DNA of 64,000 nucleotides from DAIDKA01 sp049792815 (lineage in GTDB: Bacteria; Pseudomonadota; Gammaproteobacteria; Steroidobacterales; Steroidobacteraceae), in NCBI GenBank assembly GCA_049792815.1, contig JBARBG010000054.1:1-64000 (forward strand), in the 5' to 3' direction. The position numbers were made by a program, and so were the translations under genes. Shown here one piece after another: positions 50,154-60,049 of this stretch (the stretch's first letter is position 1; the number at the start of each line of letters is the position of its first letter). The notes under the pieces are model-generated. The model searched no databases, had not been told where the DNA came from, and worked only from the letters and a program-made list of their open reading frames with translations.

Positions 50154-51752
50154 ATGAGCAGAGACGTTCTCGAATATGAGGCGGTGATTGTCGGCGCAGG
50201 TCCGGCGGGGCTGGCCTGCGCCATACGCCTCAAGCAGCTCAAGCCCGACATCAATCTTTGCGTGCTGGAGAAGGGCGCCAGCATTGGCGCGCACTCGCTG
50301 TCAGGCGCAGTGATCGAGCCGGGACCGCTGGATGCGCTGCTGCCGCAGTGGCGCAACAGTTTCCCTGGCATCTGCGTACCCGCCACGCGCGATGAGTTCC
50401 GGCTGCTGACACGCACCGGCGGCATCCGCCTGCCCACGCGCCCACACCTGAACAACCACGGCAATTACATCGTCTCGCTGGGACTGCTTACGGCGTGGCT
50501 GGGCCAGCAGGCGGAAAACCTGGGCGTCGATGTGTTTGCGGGCTTCGCCGCGGCCGCGCCACTGTTTGACGATCACGGCGCCGTCGCGGGCGTGCAGATC
50601 GGCGACATGGGGCTTACCAAAGCCGGTGCGCCCGGACCCAACTATTCCGCCGGCCCTGAAGTGCGGGCACCACTGACTTTCATCGCCGAAGGGGCCCGCG
50701 GCAGTCTCGCCAAAGTCCTGACCAGGCGCTTTTCACTGGATGCCCGGTCGGGGCCGCAGACGTACGGCTTGGGATTGAAGGAGCTGTGGCAGGTACCCAA
50801 GGGTCGCGTCGAGCCGGGATTGATCCAGCACAGCGTCGGCTGGCCGCTGGATTCGGCGACCTACGGCGGCAGCTTCATCTATCACCTGGACCAGGACCGC
50901 GTGTACGTGGGCTTCGTTAGCGGACTGGACTACTCGGATCCGAACTTCATGCCTTTCGAAGCCTTTCAGCAATTCAAGAACCATCCCAGCATCCGGCCGC
51001 TGCTCGAGGGCGGCGAGATTCTCGCCGCCGGCGCGCGCAGCATCGCCGCGGGGGGCTGGCAGTCGATACCGCAACTGGCGATGCCCGGCGCCGTGCTCAT
51101 CGGCGATACCGCCGGTGGCGTGAACGTCCCGAAGATCAAGGGCGTGCACCAGGCCATCCGTTCCGGCGTCCTGGCGGCCGAGGAGTTCGTGCAGACCGGC
51201 TCGATGCACGGCTTCGAGGCACGCTGGCGCATCTCGCCGGGTGGCCAGGAACTCAAGGCAGTGCGCAACATCAAGCCGGCGTTCAAGCGCGGTCTGTGGA
51301 TGGGCCTGGCCAATGCCGCCCTGGAGACGGTGACCGGCGGCCACTTGCCCTGGACACTGAAGCACAGGCCGGATTTCGAACAACTGCATACGCTGCAGGA
51401 ACAAACGCCCGTGGAGCGGCACTGGGTGGACCGCACGTTGCCACCGCGCGACCGCCTGGCGTCGGTATTCTTTGCCGCCACTACCCACGAGGAGTCCCAG
51501 CCCGCACATCTGAAGGTTCGCGAGCCTGCCCTGTGCGCGGATCGCTGCGCGAAGGAATTCGGCAATCCCTGCCTGCGCTTCTGTCCGGCCAATGTCTATG
51601 AGATGGTCGATGATGGCCAGGGAGGCCGCCGGCTGCAGATCAACGCCGCCAACTGTGTCCATTGCAAGGCCTGCGACATCAAGGACCCGTACGGCGTCAT
51701 CGACTGGACCACTCCGGAAGGTGGTTCGGGACCCAACTACCAGGCGCTGTAG
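50154..51752 (+). CDS. Electron transfer flavoprotein-ubiquinone oxidoreductase
   Basis: ETF-QO moves electrons from acyl-CoA dehydrogenases, via ETF, to ubiquinone at the membrane. The 532-residue protein has an FAD motif (AVIVGAGPAGLACAIRL), the quinone-binding region (GLKELWQVPKGRVEPGLIQH) and a C-terminal 4Fe-4S domain with CADRCAKEFGNPCLRFCP and NCVHCKACDIKDP. The ETF alpha and beta genes are not in the window. Confidence 0.97.
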   Translation: MSRDVLEYEAVIVGAGPAGLACAIRLKQLKPDINLCVLEKGASIGAHSLSGAVIEPGPLDALLPQWRNSFPGICVPATRDEFRLLTRTGGIRLPTRPHLNNHGNYIVSLGLLTAWLGQQAENLGVDVFAGFAAAAPLFDDHGAVAGVQIGDMGLTKAGAPGPNYSAGPEVRAPLTFIAEGARGSLAKVLTRRFSLDARSGPQTYGLGLKELWQVPKGRVEPGLIQHSVGWPLDSATYGGSFIYHLDQDRVYVGFVSGLDYSDPNFMPFEAFQQFKNHPSIRPLLEGGEILAAGARSIAAGGWQSIPQLAMPGAVLIGDTAGGVNVPKIKGVHQAIRSGVLAAEEFVQTGSMHGFEARWRISPGGQELKAVRNIKPAFKRGLWMGLANAALETVTGGHLPWTLKHRPDFEQLHTLQEQTPVERHWVDRTLPPRDRLASVFFAATTHEESQPAHLKVREPALCADRCAKEFGNPCLRFCPANVYEMVDDGQGGRRLQINAANCVHCKACDIKDPYGVIDWTTPEGGSGPNYQAL

Positions 51753-51761
51753 ACAAGATCC

Positions 51762-52886
51762 GTGTCACGCATGAGGCTGGAACAATGGCAGAGCCTGCCG
51801 GAGCTCTACCGACGCGAATTGCGTGACAACGCTTACCAGTCCGACCCGGCGCAGCTGGCGGCCGTGGCCGCGCTGTCGCAACTGCGCCAACGCCTGATCC
51901 GCCGGCACCGCGCCGCGAGCAAGGGTTTGGAGCTGCTGCGCGCCTTGTTGCGCCGCGCGCCGCGCCCGCCGGAACCGGGAATGTATCTGTGGGGCGCCGT
52001 GGGCAGCGGCAAGACCTGGCTCATGGACATGTTCTACGAGAGCCTCCCCTTCACCCAGAAACGGCGCCGCCACTTCCATCGCTTCATGCAGGACGTGCAC
52101 CAGGGCCTGAAGGATAACGCGGGCCACCAGGCGCCCCTGGAGCGCGTCGCCGATGGCATCGCCGCGCACGTCGAGGTCCTGTGCTTCGACGAGTTCTACG
52201 TCAGCGACATCGCCGATGCCATGATCCTGGGCACGCTGCTGGCCGCACTGTTCGCGCGTGGCGTCACGCTGGTGACGACCTCGAATTCGCCGCCGGATGA
52301 ACTGTACCCCGACGGTCTGCAGCGCCAGCGGTTCCTCGTTGCCATCGAGCTGCTCAAGCAACACACCCGCGTGCTGCACATGGACCACGGTACCGATTAC
52401 CGCGTGCGTCGCCTCACCCGTGCTGGAACATACCTCCTGAGCGCCAATCCGGACACCGCGGCGCGCCTCGCCGGACTGTATCGCGGACTGACCCATGGCA
52501 GTGTCGCAAAGCCCGGCGCAATCGAGATCGCCGGGCGGCGAATTGCGACCGTGGCGCAGACCCCGCTTGCCATCTGGTTTGAATTTGCAGCCATATGCGA
52601 GGGTCCGCGCAGCACCGAGGACTACATCGACGTGGCACGCACCTGGCCCACGGTGCTGGTGACGCGGGTACCGGTGCTGACGGCGCAGGACGAAGACGCG
52701 GCCCGCCGCTTCATCGCACTGGTGGATGAACTCTATGACCGGCGCGTGAACCTGGTGCTGAGCGCCGCCGCACCGCTGCTGCAGCTGTACCAGGGCGAGC
52801 GGCTGCAGTCCGAGTTTGCGCGCACGTGGAGTCGCCTGACCGAAATGCAGACTCCCGAATATCTTTCACAGCCGCATCGTCCCTGA
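51762..52886 (+). CDS. zapE: ZapE (AFG1-like) ATPase
   Basis: This 374-residue P-loop ATPase has Walker A GAVGSGKTWLMDMFY, Walker B VLCFDEFYV, and the sensor segment LVTTSNSPPDELYPDGLQR, together diagnostic of the AFG1/ZapE family. E. coli ZapE regulates the Z-ring. The start may be GTG 51762 or ATG 51771; neither has a strong ribosome site. It lies nine bases after the ETF-QO gene. Confidence 0.93.
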   Translation: MSRMRLEQWQSLPELYRRELRDNAYQSDPAQLAAVAALSQLRQRLIRRHRAASKGLELLRALLRRAPRPPEPGMYLWGAVGSGKTWLMDMFYESLPFTQKRRRHFHRFMQDVHQGLKDNAGHQAPLERVADGIAAHVEVLCFDEFYVSDIADAMILGTLLAALFARGVTLVTTSNSPPDELYPDGLQRQRFLVAIELLKQHTRVLHMDHGTDYRVRRLTRAGTYLLSANPDTAARLAGLYRGLTHGSVAKPGAIEIAGRRIATVAQTPLAIWFEFAAICEGPRSTEDYIDVARTWPTVLVTRVPVLTAQDEDAARRFIALVDELYDRRVNLVLSAAAPLLQLYQGERLQSEFARTWSRLTEMQTPEYLSQPHRP

Positions 52887-52920
52887 TCCATTGCGATACG
52901 CCCGGCGTATACTGCGCGCC

Positions 52921-55900
52921 ATGTCAGCCGAGATACCCGCGGCCCGGGTTCGCCTCATCAAGCGCATCATCGTCGCCGCGCGCAGCCTCACCCACACCGC
53001 CAGCGACGCTGATACCGCTTCATTCCTCACGCGCTACTTCAGCGGCGTCGCCCAGGAAGACCTGCTCGCGCGCGATCCGGGCTATCTGGCGCGCGTGGCA
53101 CTGGCGCAGCGGCATCTTGGCGCGCAGCGGCCAGCAGGACGCCCGGCGGTGGCCGTCCTGGATGTCGAAAGTCCCCACACGCTGATCGCAGTGATCACCG
53201 ATGACATGCCGTTCCTGGTGGACTCGCTGCTGCTGGCCTTCGGCAGCCTCGGCATCGGCGTGCATCTCATCATCCATCCGGTCATGGGGCCAGCCACGCG
53301 CCGCGAGTCGTGGCAGTTGTTCGAAGTGGACCGGCAGATCAGCGTGGAACGGCTGCAGCTGATCACCGACACGCTGATCGCGACACTTGCCGATGTGCGG
53401 GTCGCCGTGGCGGACTGGGAGCCGATGCTGCGGCAGGCGCGGGCCGCATCACTCGCCCTGCAGGCCCCGGGCGTGCCGCACGATGCTAACGCCAAGGAGG
53501 CCCAGGCGCTCATCGACTGGATGGTGGCGGGTCAGTTCACCTTCCTGGGCTATCGTCGCTATCGCTTGCGGCGCGGCGCGCGTCGTGACCTGCTCATGCC
53601 GCAGATGCCGACCGGTCTGGGCATTCTGCGTCCCGGGCGTGCGGGTGCCCGCGCGGCCACTCCGACCGTGCTCACCGGGGCGGTGCGCCGCGAGGCGCGC
53701 AGCGCCCGGGCGGTACTGGTCACGAAGGCCAATTCGCGCGCCACCGTGCACCGCGGCAGTTATCTGGACTATGTCGGCGTACGCACTTTCGATGCGCGCT
53801 GCCGGGTCACGGGCGAGGACCGGTTCCTGGGACTGTGGACCTCCTCCGCCTATGGGAGCAGCCCGCGCACCGTCCCATTGCTCAAGGACAAGATCAACGC
53901 GGTAATCGGTGCCTTCACCGCGGCACCCGGCAGCCACGATGCCAAGGCGCTGGCGCATGTGCTGGAGACCTACCCGCGCGATGACCTGTTCCAGGCCACG
54001 GTCCCCGAACTGGTCCGCAACGTGCGCGGCATCGTCAATCTGTACGAGCGCGCACAGGTGCGGCTGTTTGCGCGTCGCGATCCGTTCGGGCGCTTTTATT
54101 CCTGCCTGGTCTTCGTGCCACGCGACCGCTACGACAGCCGGGTACGCGCGCGTATCGAATCAGTACTGCGCGGCGCGCTCGGCGGTGCGACCGTGGAAAC
54201 ACAGGTCCAGATCTCAGAATCCACTCTCGCCCGCCTGCATGTCGTGGTGCGCCTGGGATCCGCGCCGCCGCTGCGGGTTGATGTGGCAAAGATCGAGCGC
54301 GCCCTGGCGCGCGCGGCCTCGACCTGGCAGGCAGGACTGCGCGATGCCTTGACCCGCGCCATGGATGAGGGCGCCGCCCTGGATCTGTGGACACGCTTTG
54401 CTCAGGTTTTCCCGGCAGCCTACACCGAACAGGTCACGCCAGTCGCGGCACTGGGCGATATCGCCGAGCTCGTGGCCCTGGGGCCTGAACCTGACGCGAT
54501 GCGACTGCGACTGCACCGCGCTGCCGGCGAAGCCGACACGCAGCTGCACCTGACGTTGTACCGCCGCGGCGCCGCGGTCTCGATATCGGATGTCGTGCCG
54601 GTGATGGAGAACTTCGGTCTGCGAGTGATCGCCGAGCAGCCCTATGAGGTGCGCTGGTCCGAAGGCACTCATGCGCGCATCCAGGACTTTGAGCTGGCGC
54701 ACGCAACACCCTTCGACATCGGCAAACTCGGCTCCAAACTCACGGAGGCCATCACCAGTGTCTGGTTCGGCGCAACCGAAAATGACGGCTTCAACCGCCT
54801 GCTGCCGCTGACCGGGCTCGCGGTGCGCGGGATCATGCTGCTGCGCGCCTGCGGACGCTATCTGCTGCAGACCGGCCTGCCCTTCAGCCAGTCCTACATG
54901 GAGCGCGTGCTGCAGGCCAGTCCCGGCATCGCCCGCAAACTGTTCCAGCTGTTTGAGCGGCGGCTGAACCCCGCGCGCTCCGCCGCCGCGCGCGCGAACT
55001 CCCAGGCGCTGGAAGATTCGATCGCCCACGATCTGGAGGCGGTGACGAGCCTCGACGCGGATCGTATCCTGCGCGCCTTCCTGCACGTGATTCGCGCCAC
55101 CGTGCGCACCAATTTCTGGCAGCACACCAACGGCGCGAATCGGCCCTGCCTGTCATTCAAGCTGGACTCGCACGCCATCCCCGAGCTGCCGCTGCCGCGA
55201 CCGCTGTTCGAAGTATTCGTCTACAGCCCCGAGGTCGAGGCCATTCATCTGCGCATGGCGCAGGTGGCGCGTGGCGGGATCCGCTGGTCAGACCGGCGCG
55301 AGGATTTCCGCACCGAGGTGCTCGGACTGATGAAGGCGCAGAACGTCAAGAACACCGTCATCGTGCCGATGGGTGCCAAGGGCGGGTTCGTCGTGAAGCG
55401 CCCGCGGGGTTCGACCTCCGAGGAACGCCAGCGCGAAGCTATCAGCTGCTACCAGACCTTCATGCGCGGTCTGCTCGACCTCACCGACAACATCGTCAAT
55501 GACCGAATCGTGCCCCCGCCACTGGTCGCGCGGCGCGATCCGGATGATCCCTACCTCGTGGTCGCCGCCGACAAGGGTACCGCCAGCTTCTCCGATATTG
55601 CCAATACCGTGTCCGCTGAATACGCCTTCTGGCTGGGAGATGCGTTCGCGTCCGGAGGTTCGGCCGGTTACGACCACAAGCAGATGGGCATCACGGCGCG
55701 CGGCGCCTGGGAGTCGGTGAAGCGTCACTTCCGTGAACTCGGGCGCAACATCCAGGCCGAGGACTTCTCGGTGTGCGGAATCGGCGACATGTCCGGGGAT
55801 GTCTTCGGCAATGGCATGCTGCTGTCGCGGCACATCCGCCTGGTCGCAGCGTTCGATCACCGGCATATCTTCCTGGATCCAACCCCGGATGTCGCCGCAA

Positions 55901-57651
55901 GCTTCGCCGAACGCGCGCGACTTTTTGCACTGCCCCGCTCCTCCTGGGACGACTATTCGAAGAAACTCATTTCGCGAGGCGGTGGCGTATTCGCACGCGG
56001 CGCCAAATCCATCGCCCTGTCCCCGCAGCTGCGCGAACTGCTGGCCCTCGATGTGGCCAGCGCCACCCCTCTTGAGATCATCCGCGCCATTCTCATGATG
56101 CCCGTGGACCTGCTGTGGAACGGCGGTATCGGCACCTACGTGAAGGCCACGAGCGAAACTCATGCGCAGATCGGCGACCGCACCAACGACGCGCTGCGGG
56201 TCAACGGCGCGCAGTTGCACGCGAAGGTCGTGGGCGAAGGTGGCAACCTGGGGATGTCACAGCTGGGCCGGGTCGAATATGCCCTCAAGGGTGGTCGGCT
56301 GAATACTGATTTCATCGACAACTCCGCGGGCGTCAACACCTCGGATGTCGAGGTCAATCTCAAGATCCTGCTCAATCCGCAGGTGCTCGCCGGCCGGCTG
56401 CAGCTTAAGGAACGCAACCGGATTCTGACGCGCATGACCGGGGATGTGGCCGCGCTCGTGCTGCGCAACAACTACCTGCAGAGCCAGGCCTTGAGCACCC
56501 TGGAAGTGCAGGCAGTGTCACGACTGCCAGAGCATCAGCATCTCATACGGCAGTTGGAGCGCAGTGGCGATCTGAACCGCCGCATCGAGTTCCTGCCGGA
56601 TGATGAAGCGCTCGCCGAGCGCCACAATCAGTCGCAGGGCCTGACACGGCCGGAGCTCGCGGTGCTGCTGTCCTACAGCAAGATCTGGCTCAGCCATCAT
56701 TTGCTGCAGTCAGACGTGCCGGAGGACCCGTATCTGTCGCGGGAGTTGGAGCGGTACTTCCCCGAGGCCGTGCGCACGCGCTTCGCGCGCGCGATCAGCC
56801 GGCATCGCCTGCGCCGCGAAATCATCGCCACCGCAATCACCAACAGCCTCGTGAACCGCATCGGCCCGACCTTCGTGATCCGCGCCCAGGAGGAGACCGG
56901 TGCGGCCCCGGCGCGCGTGGCGCGCGCCTACACGGCGGCGCGCGAAGTGTTCGAGATGCGCGAGCTGTGGTCGCAGATCGAGGCGCTCGACAACCGGGTG
57001 CCGGCGCAGATGCAGTACATCATGATGTACGAGACCGGGCGCCTGTTGCGCCACCTTACCTACTGGCTGCTGCTGCACCGGCCGACATTGTCCGTCGAGG
57101 CCGCCGTCAGCGAGCTGCGCGGTCCGATCCGCAATCTCACCGCCCATCTGTCCGAGGCGCTCGCCGGCCAATGGCGCACGGCTTTCGATGCCGTGGTCGC
57201 CCGCTACGCCAGCGCCGCCGTTCCAGAGATGCTGGCCAGGCGCATGGGGCTGCTGGACGCGCAGAACAGCGCGCTTGACCTGGTGGAAATTGCCGGCGCG
57301 GCCCATGTCGCGGTCACCGACGCCGCGCAGGTGTACTTCGGCCTGGGCGCGCGACTGGGCCTGGACTGGATTCATGCGCAGGTCGAAGCGCTGCAGATCG
57401 AGGGCAACTGGCAGGCGGTCGCCCGCTCCGGGTTGCGTGACAGCGTTTACCAGTCGCAACGCCAGCTGGCCCGCACGGCGCTGAGTCAGCCCGGCCGCAA
57501 TGGACCCGCCCGCATTGAATCCTGGGTCGCCGCGAATGCCGGCAACCTCGCGCAATGGGATCGCATGCAGGCGGACATGCGCACGGCGGGCAAGGCGGAC
57601 TTCGCCACGCTCTCGGTAGGGGCGGAGACGCTGCGCCGCCTCACGACCTGA
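52921..57651 (+). CDS. gdhB: NAD-specific glutamate dehydrogenase, large (180 kDa) type
   Basis: This enzyme of about 1576 residues (from ATG 52921) deaminates glutamate to 2-oxoglutarate with NAD. It has the long N-terminal ACT-like regulatory part, the catalytic domain with IRWSDRREDFRTEVLGL and VPMGAKGGFVVKRP (catalytic Lys), DKGTASFSDIAN, VCGIGDMSGDVFGNGML for NAD binding, and the C-terminal helical region (HNQSQGLTRPELAVLLSY). The upstream in-frame TTG at 52891 is an unlikely start. Similar genes are named gdhB in Pseudomonas. Confidence 0.96.
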   Translation: MSAEIPAARVRLIKRIIVAARSLTHTASDADTASFLTRYFSGVAQEDLLARDPGYLARVALAQRHLGAQRPAGRPAVAVLDVESPHTLIAVITDDMPFLVDSLLLAFGSLGIGVHLIIHPVMGPATRRESWQLFEVDRQISVERLQLITDTLIATLADVRVAVADWEPMLRQARAASLALQAPGVPHDANAKEAQALIDWMVAGQFTFLGYRRYRLRRGARRDLLMPQMPTGLGILRPGRAGARAATPTVLTGAVRREARSARAVLVTKANSRATVHRGSYLDYVGVRTFDARCRVTGEDRFLGLWTSSAYGSSPRTVPLLKDKINAVIGAFTAAPGSHDAKALAHVLETYPRDDLFQATVPELVRNVRGIVNLYERAQVRLFARRDPFGRFYSCLVFVPRDRYDSRVRARIESVLRGALGGATVETQVQISESTLARLHVVVRLGSAPPLRVDVAKIERALARAASTWQAGLRDALTRAMDEGAALDLWTRFAQVFPAAYTEQVTPVAALGDIAELVALGPEPDAMRLRLHRAAGEADTQLHLTLYRRGAAVSISDVVPVMENFGLRVIAEQPYEVRWSEGTHARIQDFELAHATPFDIGKLGSKLTEAITSVWFGATENDGFNRLLPLTGLAVRGIMLLRACGRYLLQTGLPFSQSYMERVLQASPGIARKLFQLFERRLNPARSAAARANSQALEDSIAHDLEAVTSLDADRILRAFLHVIRATVRTNFWQHTNGANRPCLSFKLDSHAIPELPLPRPLFEVFVYSPEVEAIHLRMAQVARGGIRWSDRREDFRTEVLGLMKAQNVKNTVIVPMGAKGGFVVKRPRGSTSEERQREAISCYQTFMRGLLDLTDNIVNDRIVPPPLVARRDPDDPYLVVAADKGTASFSDIANTVSAEYAFWLGDAFASGGSAGYDHKQMGITARGAWESVKRHFRELGRNIQAEDFSVCGIGDMSGDVFGNGMLLSRHIRLVAAFDHRHIFLDPTPDVAASFAERARLFALPRSSWDDYSKKLISRGGGVFARGAKSIALSPQLRELLALDVASATPLEIIRAILMMPVDLLWNGGIGTYVKATSETHAQIGDRTNDALRVNGAQLHAKVVGEGGNLGMSQLGRVEYALKGGRLNTDFIDNSAGVNTSDVEVNLKILLNPQVLAGRLQLKERNRILTRMTGDVAALVLRNNYLQSQALSTLEVQAVSRLPEHQHLIRQLERSGDLNRRIEFLPDDEALAERHNQSQGLTRPELAVLLSYSKIWLSHHLLQSDVPEDPYLSRELERYFPEAVRTRFARAISRHRLRREIIATAITNSLVNRIGPTFVIRAQEETGAAPARVARAYTAAREVFEMRELWSQIEALDNRVPAQMQYIMMYETGRLLRHLTYWLLLHRPTLSVEAAVSELRGPIRNLTAHLSEALAGQWRTAFDAVVARYASAAVPEMLARRMGLLDAQNSALDLVEIAGAAHVAVTDAAQVYFGLGARLGLDWIHAQVEALQIEGNWQAVARSGLRDSVYQSQRQLARTALSQPGRNGPARIESWVAANAGNLAQWDRMQADMRTAGKADFATLSVGAETLRRLTT

Positions 57652-57691
57652 TCTGCTGACGAGCACCGCAGGGCTGCGGTACAGTACCGGC

Positions 57692-58441
57692 ATGCCTGGG
57701 AAACTCATCCTTGTCCGCCATGGACAGAGCATCTGGAACGTCGAAAACCTGTTCACCGGGTGGCACGACGTGGATCTGTCGGAACAGGGACGCACCGAGG
57801 CGCGCAGTGCCGGCCAGCAGCTGCTGGCCGAAAAGCTGACCATCGATGTGGCCTTCACATCGGTACTGAAGCGCGCCATCCGCACCCTGTGGTTCATCCT
57901 GGATGAGACCGATCGCATGTGGGTTGCGGTCGAGCGCAGCTGGCGCCTGAACGAACGCCACTACGGCGCGCTGCAGGGGCTGAACAAAACCCAGACGGTG
58001 GAGCAGCATGGCGCGGCGCAGGTGAAGATCTGGCGGCGCAGCTACGACATCCCACCGCCGCCACTGGCCGTGACTGATCCGCGCCATCCCAGTCACGATC
58101 CGCGCTATCGCGACGTTGACCCTGCGCTGCTGCCCTCGACCGAGTCTCTGAAGGACACCCTGGCGCGCGTTTTGCCCTTCTGGAATCAGCGTATCGCGCC
58201 GGAACTGCTGGCCGGCCGCAATGTCCTGGTCGTGGCCCATGGCAACAGCCTGCGGGCCATGGTCAAGATGCTCGACCAGCGCTCCGAGGCCGACATTGTT
58301 GAGCTGAATATTCCGACCGGTGTGCCGCTGCTGTACGAACTGGACGCGCAGCTCGCACCGTTGTCCAGCCGCTACCTCGGCGACCCCGCAGCCATCGCGG
58401 CGGCCGCCGAGGCCGTGCGCCGCCAGACCGAGAAACGTTAA
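57692..58441 (+). CDS. gpmA: 2,3-bisphosphoglycerate-dependent phosphoglycerate mutase
   Basis: GpmA interconverts 3- and 2-phosphoglycerate in glycolysis. The 249-residue protein has the phosphohistidine motif LVRHGQSIWN, NLFTGWHDVDL, RLNERHYGALQGLNK and the second catalytic His in VVAHGNSLRAMVK. It overlaps the end of the convergent RraB-like gene by four bases. Confidence 0.97.
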   Translation: MPGKLILVRHGQSIWNVENLFTGWHDVDLSEQGRTEARSAGQQLLAEKLTIDVAFTSVLKRAIRTLWFILDETDRMWVAVERSWRLNERHYGALQGLNKTQTVEQHGAAQVKIWRRSYDIPPPPLAVTDPRHPSHDPRYRDVDPALLPSTESLKDTLARVLPFWNQRIAPELLAGRNVLVVAHGNSLRAMVKMLDQRSEADIVELNIPTGVPLLYELDAQLAPLSSRYLGDPAAIAAAAEAVRRQTEKR

Positions 58442-58869
58442 AGGCGGGGCGTGCCGCGCGGCACGACGGCTGCAGACCAGCCGTCGTAGTGACCACCGTG
58501 GGCCTGGGCCAGTTCCTTGAAGTGCGCCGTGAGCTCATGCATTCCGGGAACTGACAGCCGCAGCGACTTGGTCGCGTGCAGGCTGAAAGGATGGTCGGTG
58601 GGATTGTCCGGCGCCGCATGCACATCCACCCGGTAGCCTTCGGCTTGCAGTATCGCCGCCACCGCCTGACCGGCGGCCTCCGAAGGCATGGCCATGAAAA
58701 AATCCACATCATGCGGCTGGAAGGGATCAGACCCGGACTTGCGCAGGCGCTCGATCAGGGTCTCGTCCCAGTCCTTGACCTTCTTTTCCTTCGCCTTGCG
58801 GACGTCGGAATAGATGCGCCACAAAAGCCCGGCGCCGACGAAAAACAGGACTGGCAGGTACCAGTTCAT
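58438..58869 (-). CDS. Membrane-anchored RraB-like protein
   Basis: This 143-residue protein has one N-terminal membrane helix (WYLPVLFFVGAGLLWRIY), a short charged linker, and a domain of about 90 residues that matches the RraB family of ribonuclease E regulators: DVDFFMAMPSEAAGQAVA, EGYRVDVHAAP, ATKSLRLSVPGMHEL and the closing GGHYDGW. E. coli RraB is soluble, so the membrane anchor is unusual. RNase E is itself membrane-bound, and a local regulatory role is possible. It overlaps the ferredoxin gene upstream by four bases. Confidence 0.75.
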   Translation of the reverse strand: MNWYLPVLFFVGAGLLWRIYSDVRKAKEKKVKDWDETLIERLRKSGSDPFQPHDVDFFMAMPSEAAGQAVAAILQAEGYRVDVHAAPDNPTDHPFSLHATKSLRLSVPGMHELTAHFKELAQAHGGHYDGWSAAVVPRGTPRL

Positions 58870-59180
58870 TCGTCGGGCGCAATGGTCACGCGCAGACCGG
58901 CCAATGCGTTGGTGAATTCGATCTGGCAGGACAGTCGCGAGTTGGGTTCGCGGTGCGAAAGATCGGCCAGCAGTTCGCGCTCATCGGACATCGCGGCCGG
59001 CAGCTTCGAGGTCCACTCCGGATCCACATAAACGTGACAGGTGGCGCATGAGCACATGCCGCCGCAGATCGCCGCAACACCGTATTCCAGGTCACGCAGT
59101 GTCTCCATCACTTTCAGGCCGGTCTTCGCCTCGACCTGATGCTCAACTCCATTCCGATCAATCACTCTCAACAAGGGCAT
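58866..59180 (-). CDS. 2Fe-2S ferredoxin
   Basis: This 104-residue plant/adrenodoxin-type ferredoxin has its cluster ligands in ICGGMCSCATC (C-x5-C-x2-C) with the fourth Cys in RLSCQIEF. It is similar to the Isc ferredoxin and to P450-associated adrenodoxins. It stands in an operon with the RraB-like gene and has no redox partner nearby. Confidence 0.93.
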   Translation of the reverse strand: MPLLRVIDRNGVEHQVEAKTGLKVMETLRDLEYGVAAICGGMCSCATCHVYVDPEWTSKLPAAMSDERELLADLSHREPNSRLSCQIEFTNALAGLRVTIAPDE

Positions 59181-59215
59181 GAATCCGCTCCGGCAAAACG
59201 CTTACGCCAAAGCGG

Positions 59216-60049
59216 CTAGTGTGCCGGTCGCGGGTGGCGGCGGGCAAGCGCCAGGCGGCGATACCACAGATTGGACAAGAGGCGGTAGATCCCGGCCAGC
59301 TCCTCCAGTTCCGGCAGGCTGGCCGAGTCCGCCAGTGCGCACTCGCGCAGCAGTTGCGTGCCATATCCCATGACTCGCGGGTAGTAGGCCACCAGGCATG
59401 CCAGATCCGCCAGCGGGTCGGAAACGGCCGCATATTCCCAGTCGATGAGGCGTGGCTGACCCGCGCCAATGACATTGGAATGGGTCAGATCACCGTGGAT
59501 GATGCAGGCCGTTCGGCCCGCCTGCCCCCGCCGGACCAGGATTTCGCGGGCGCGAGCCACTTGCGGCAGCAGATCCTGCACCGCACCGGCATCCTGCGCC
59601 GCGACCTGCGCGACGTGGCGCTCCAGCAGCATTCCCAGATCCAGCGGCGCCACCTGCGGCGCAGGCAGGGCGTGAAGCGCCTTCAAGGTGCGCGCGAGCG
59701 CCCACAACCGCGCCTCATCATCGAAAGCGCCCGCCTCCCAGGGTGCACCCTCCAGAAACTGCGTCACCAGGTAGCGCCCCTGCGGATCCATCGCCACGAT
59801 GGGACTGGCGAGGCCTGCCGCCGCCGCGGCCGCATGCAGTACGGCCTCACGCCTTCGATCCACCCCAAGGTCCAGGACCAAGGGCTCATGCAGGCGCACC
59901 ACGAATGCGCCCTGCCGGGTGCGTACGCGGTAGGTAACGTTGGCCGTGCCACCCGCCAGTTCCTGCACCTCAAGGGGCCCCCCGCCAGCGCCTGCGCCGG
60001 GAACCTGTGCCAGGGCCTCCTGCCATGCGGCCGTGTCGGGGGGCTTCAT
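59216..60049 (-). CDS. Aminoglycoside/choline kinase-fold phosphotransferase, possible thiamine kinase
   Basis: This product of 277 residues starts at ATG 60049, overlapping the pnuC stop (ATGA). It has the kinase-fold catalytic loop HGDLTHSNVI and the metal-binding LIDWEYAAVSDPLADLA, with the N-terminal ATP region VTYRVRTRQGAFVVRLHEP. It belongs with choline kinases and ThiK-type thiamine kinases. As the last gene of a TPP-riboswitch operon for thiamine uptake, thiamine phosphorylation is the likely job. That is inferred from context. Confidence 0.75.
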   Translation of the reverse strand: MKPPDTAAWQEALAQVPGAGAGGGPLEVQELAGGTANVTYRVRTRQGAFVVRLHEPLVLDLGVDRRREAVLHAAAAAAGLASPIVAMDPQGRYLVTQFLEGAPWEAGAFDDEARLWALARTLKALHALPAPQVAPLDLGMLLERHVAQVAAQDAGAVQDLLPQVARAREILVRRGQAGRTACIIHGDLTHSNVIGAGQPRLIDWEYAAVSDPLADLACLVAYYPRVMGYGTQLLRECALADSASLPELEELAGIYRLLSNLWYRRLALARRHPRPAH

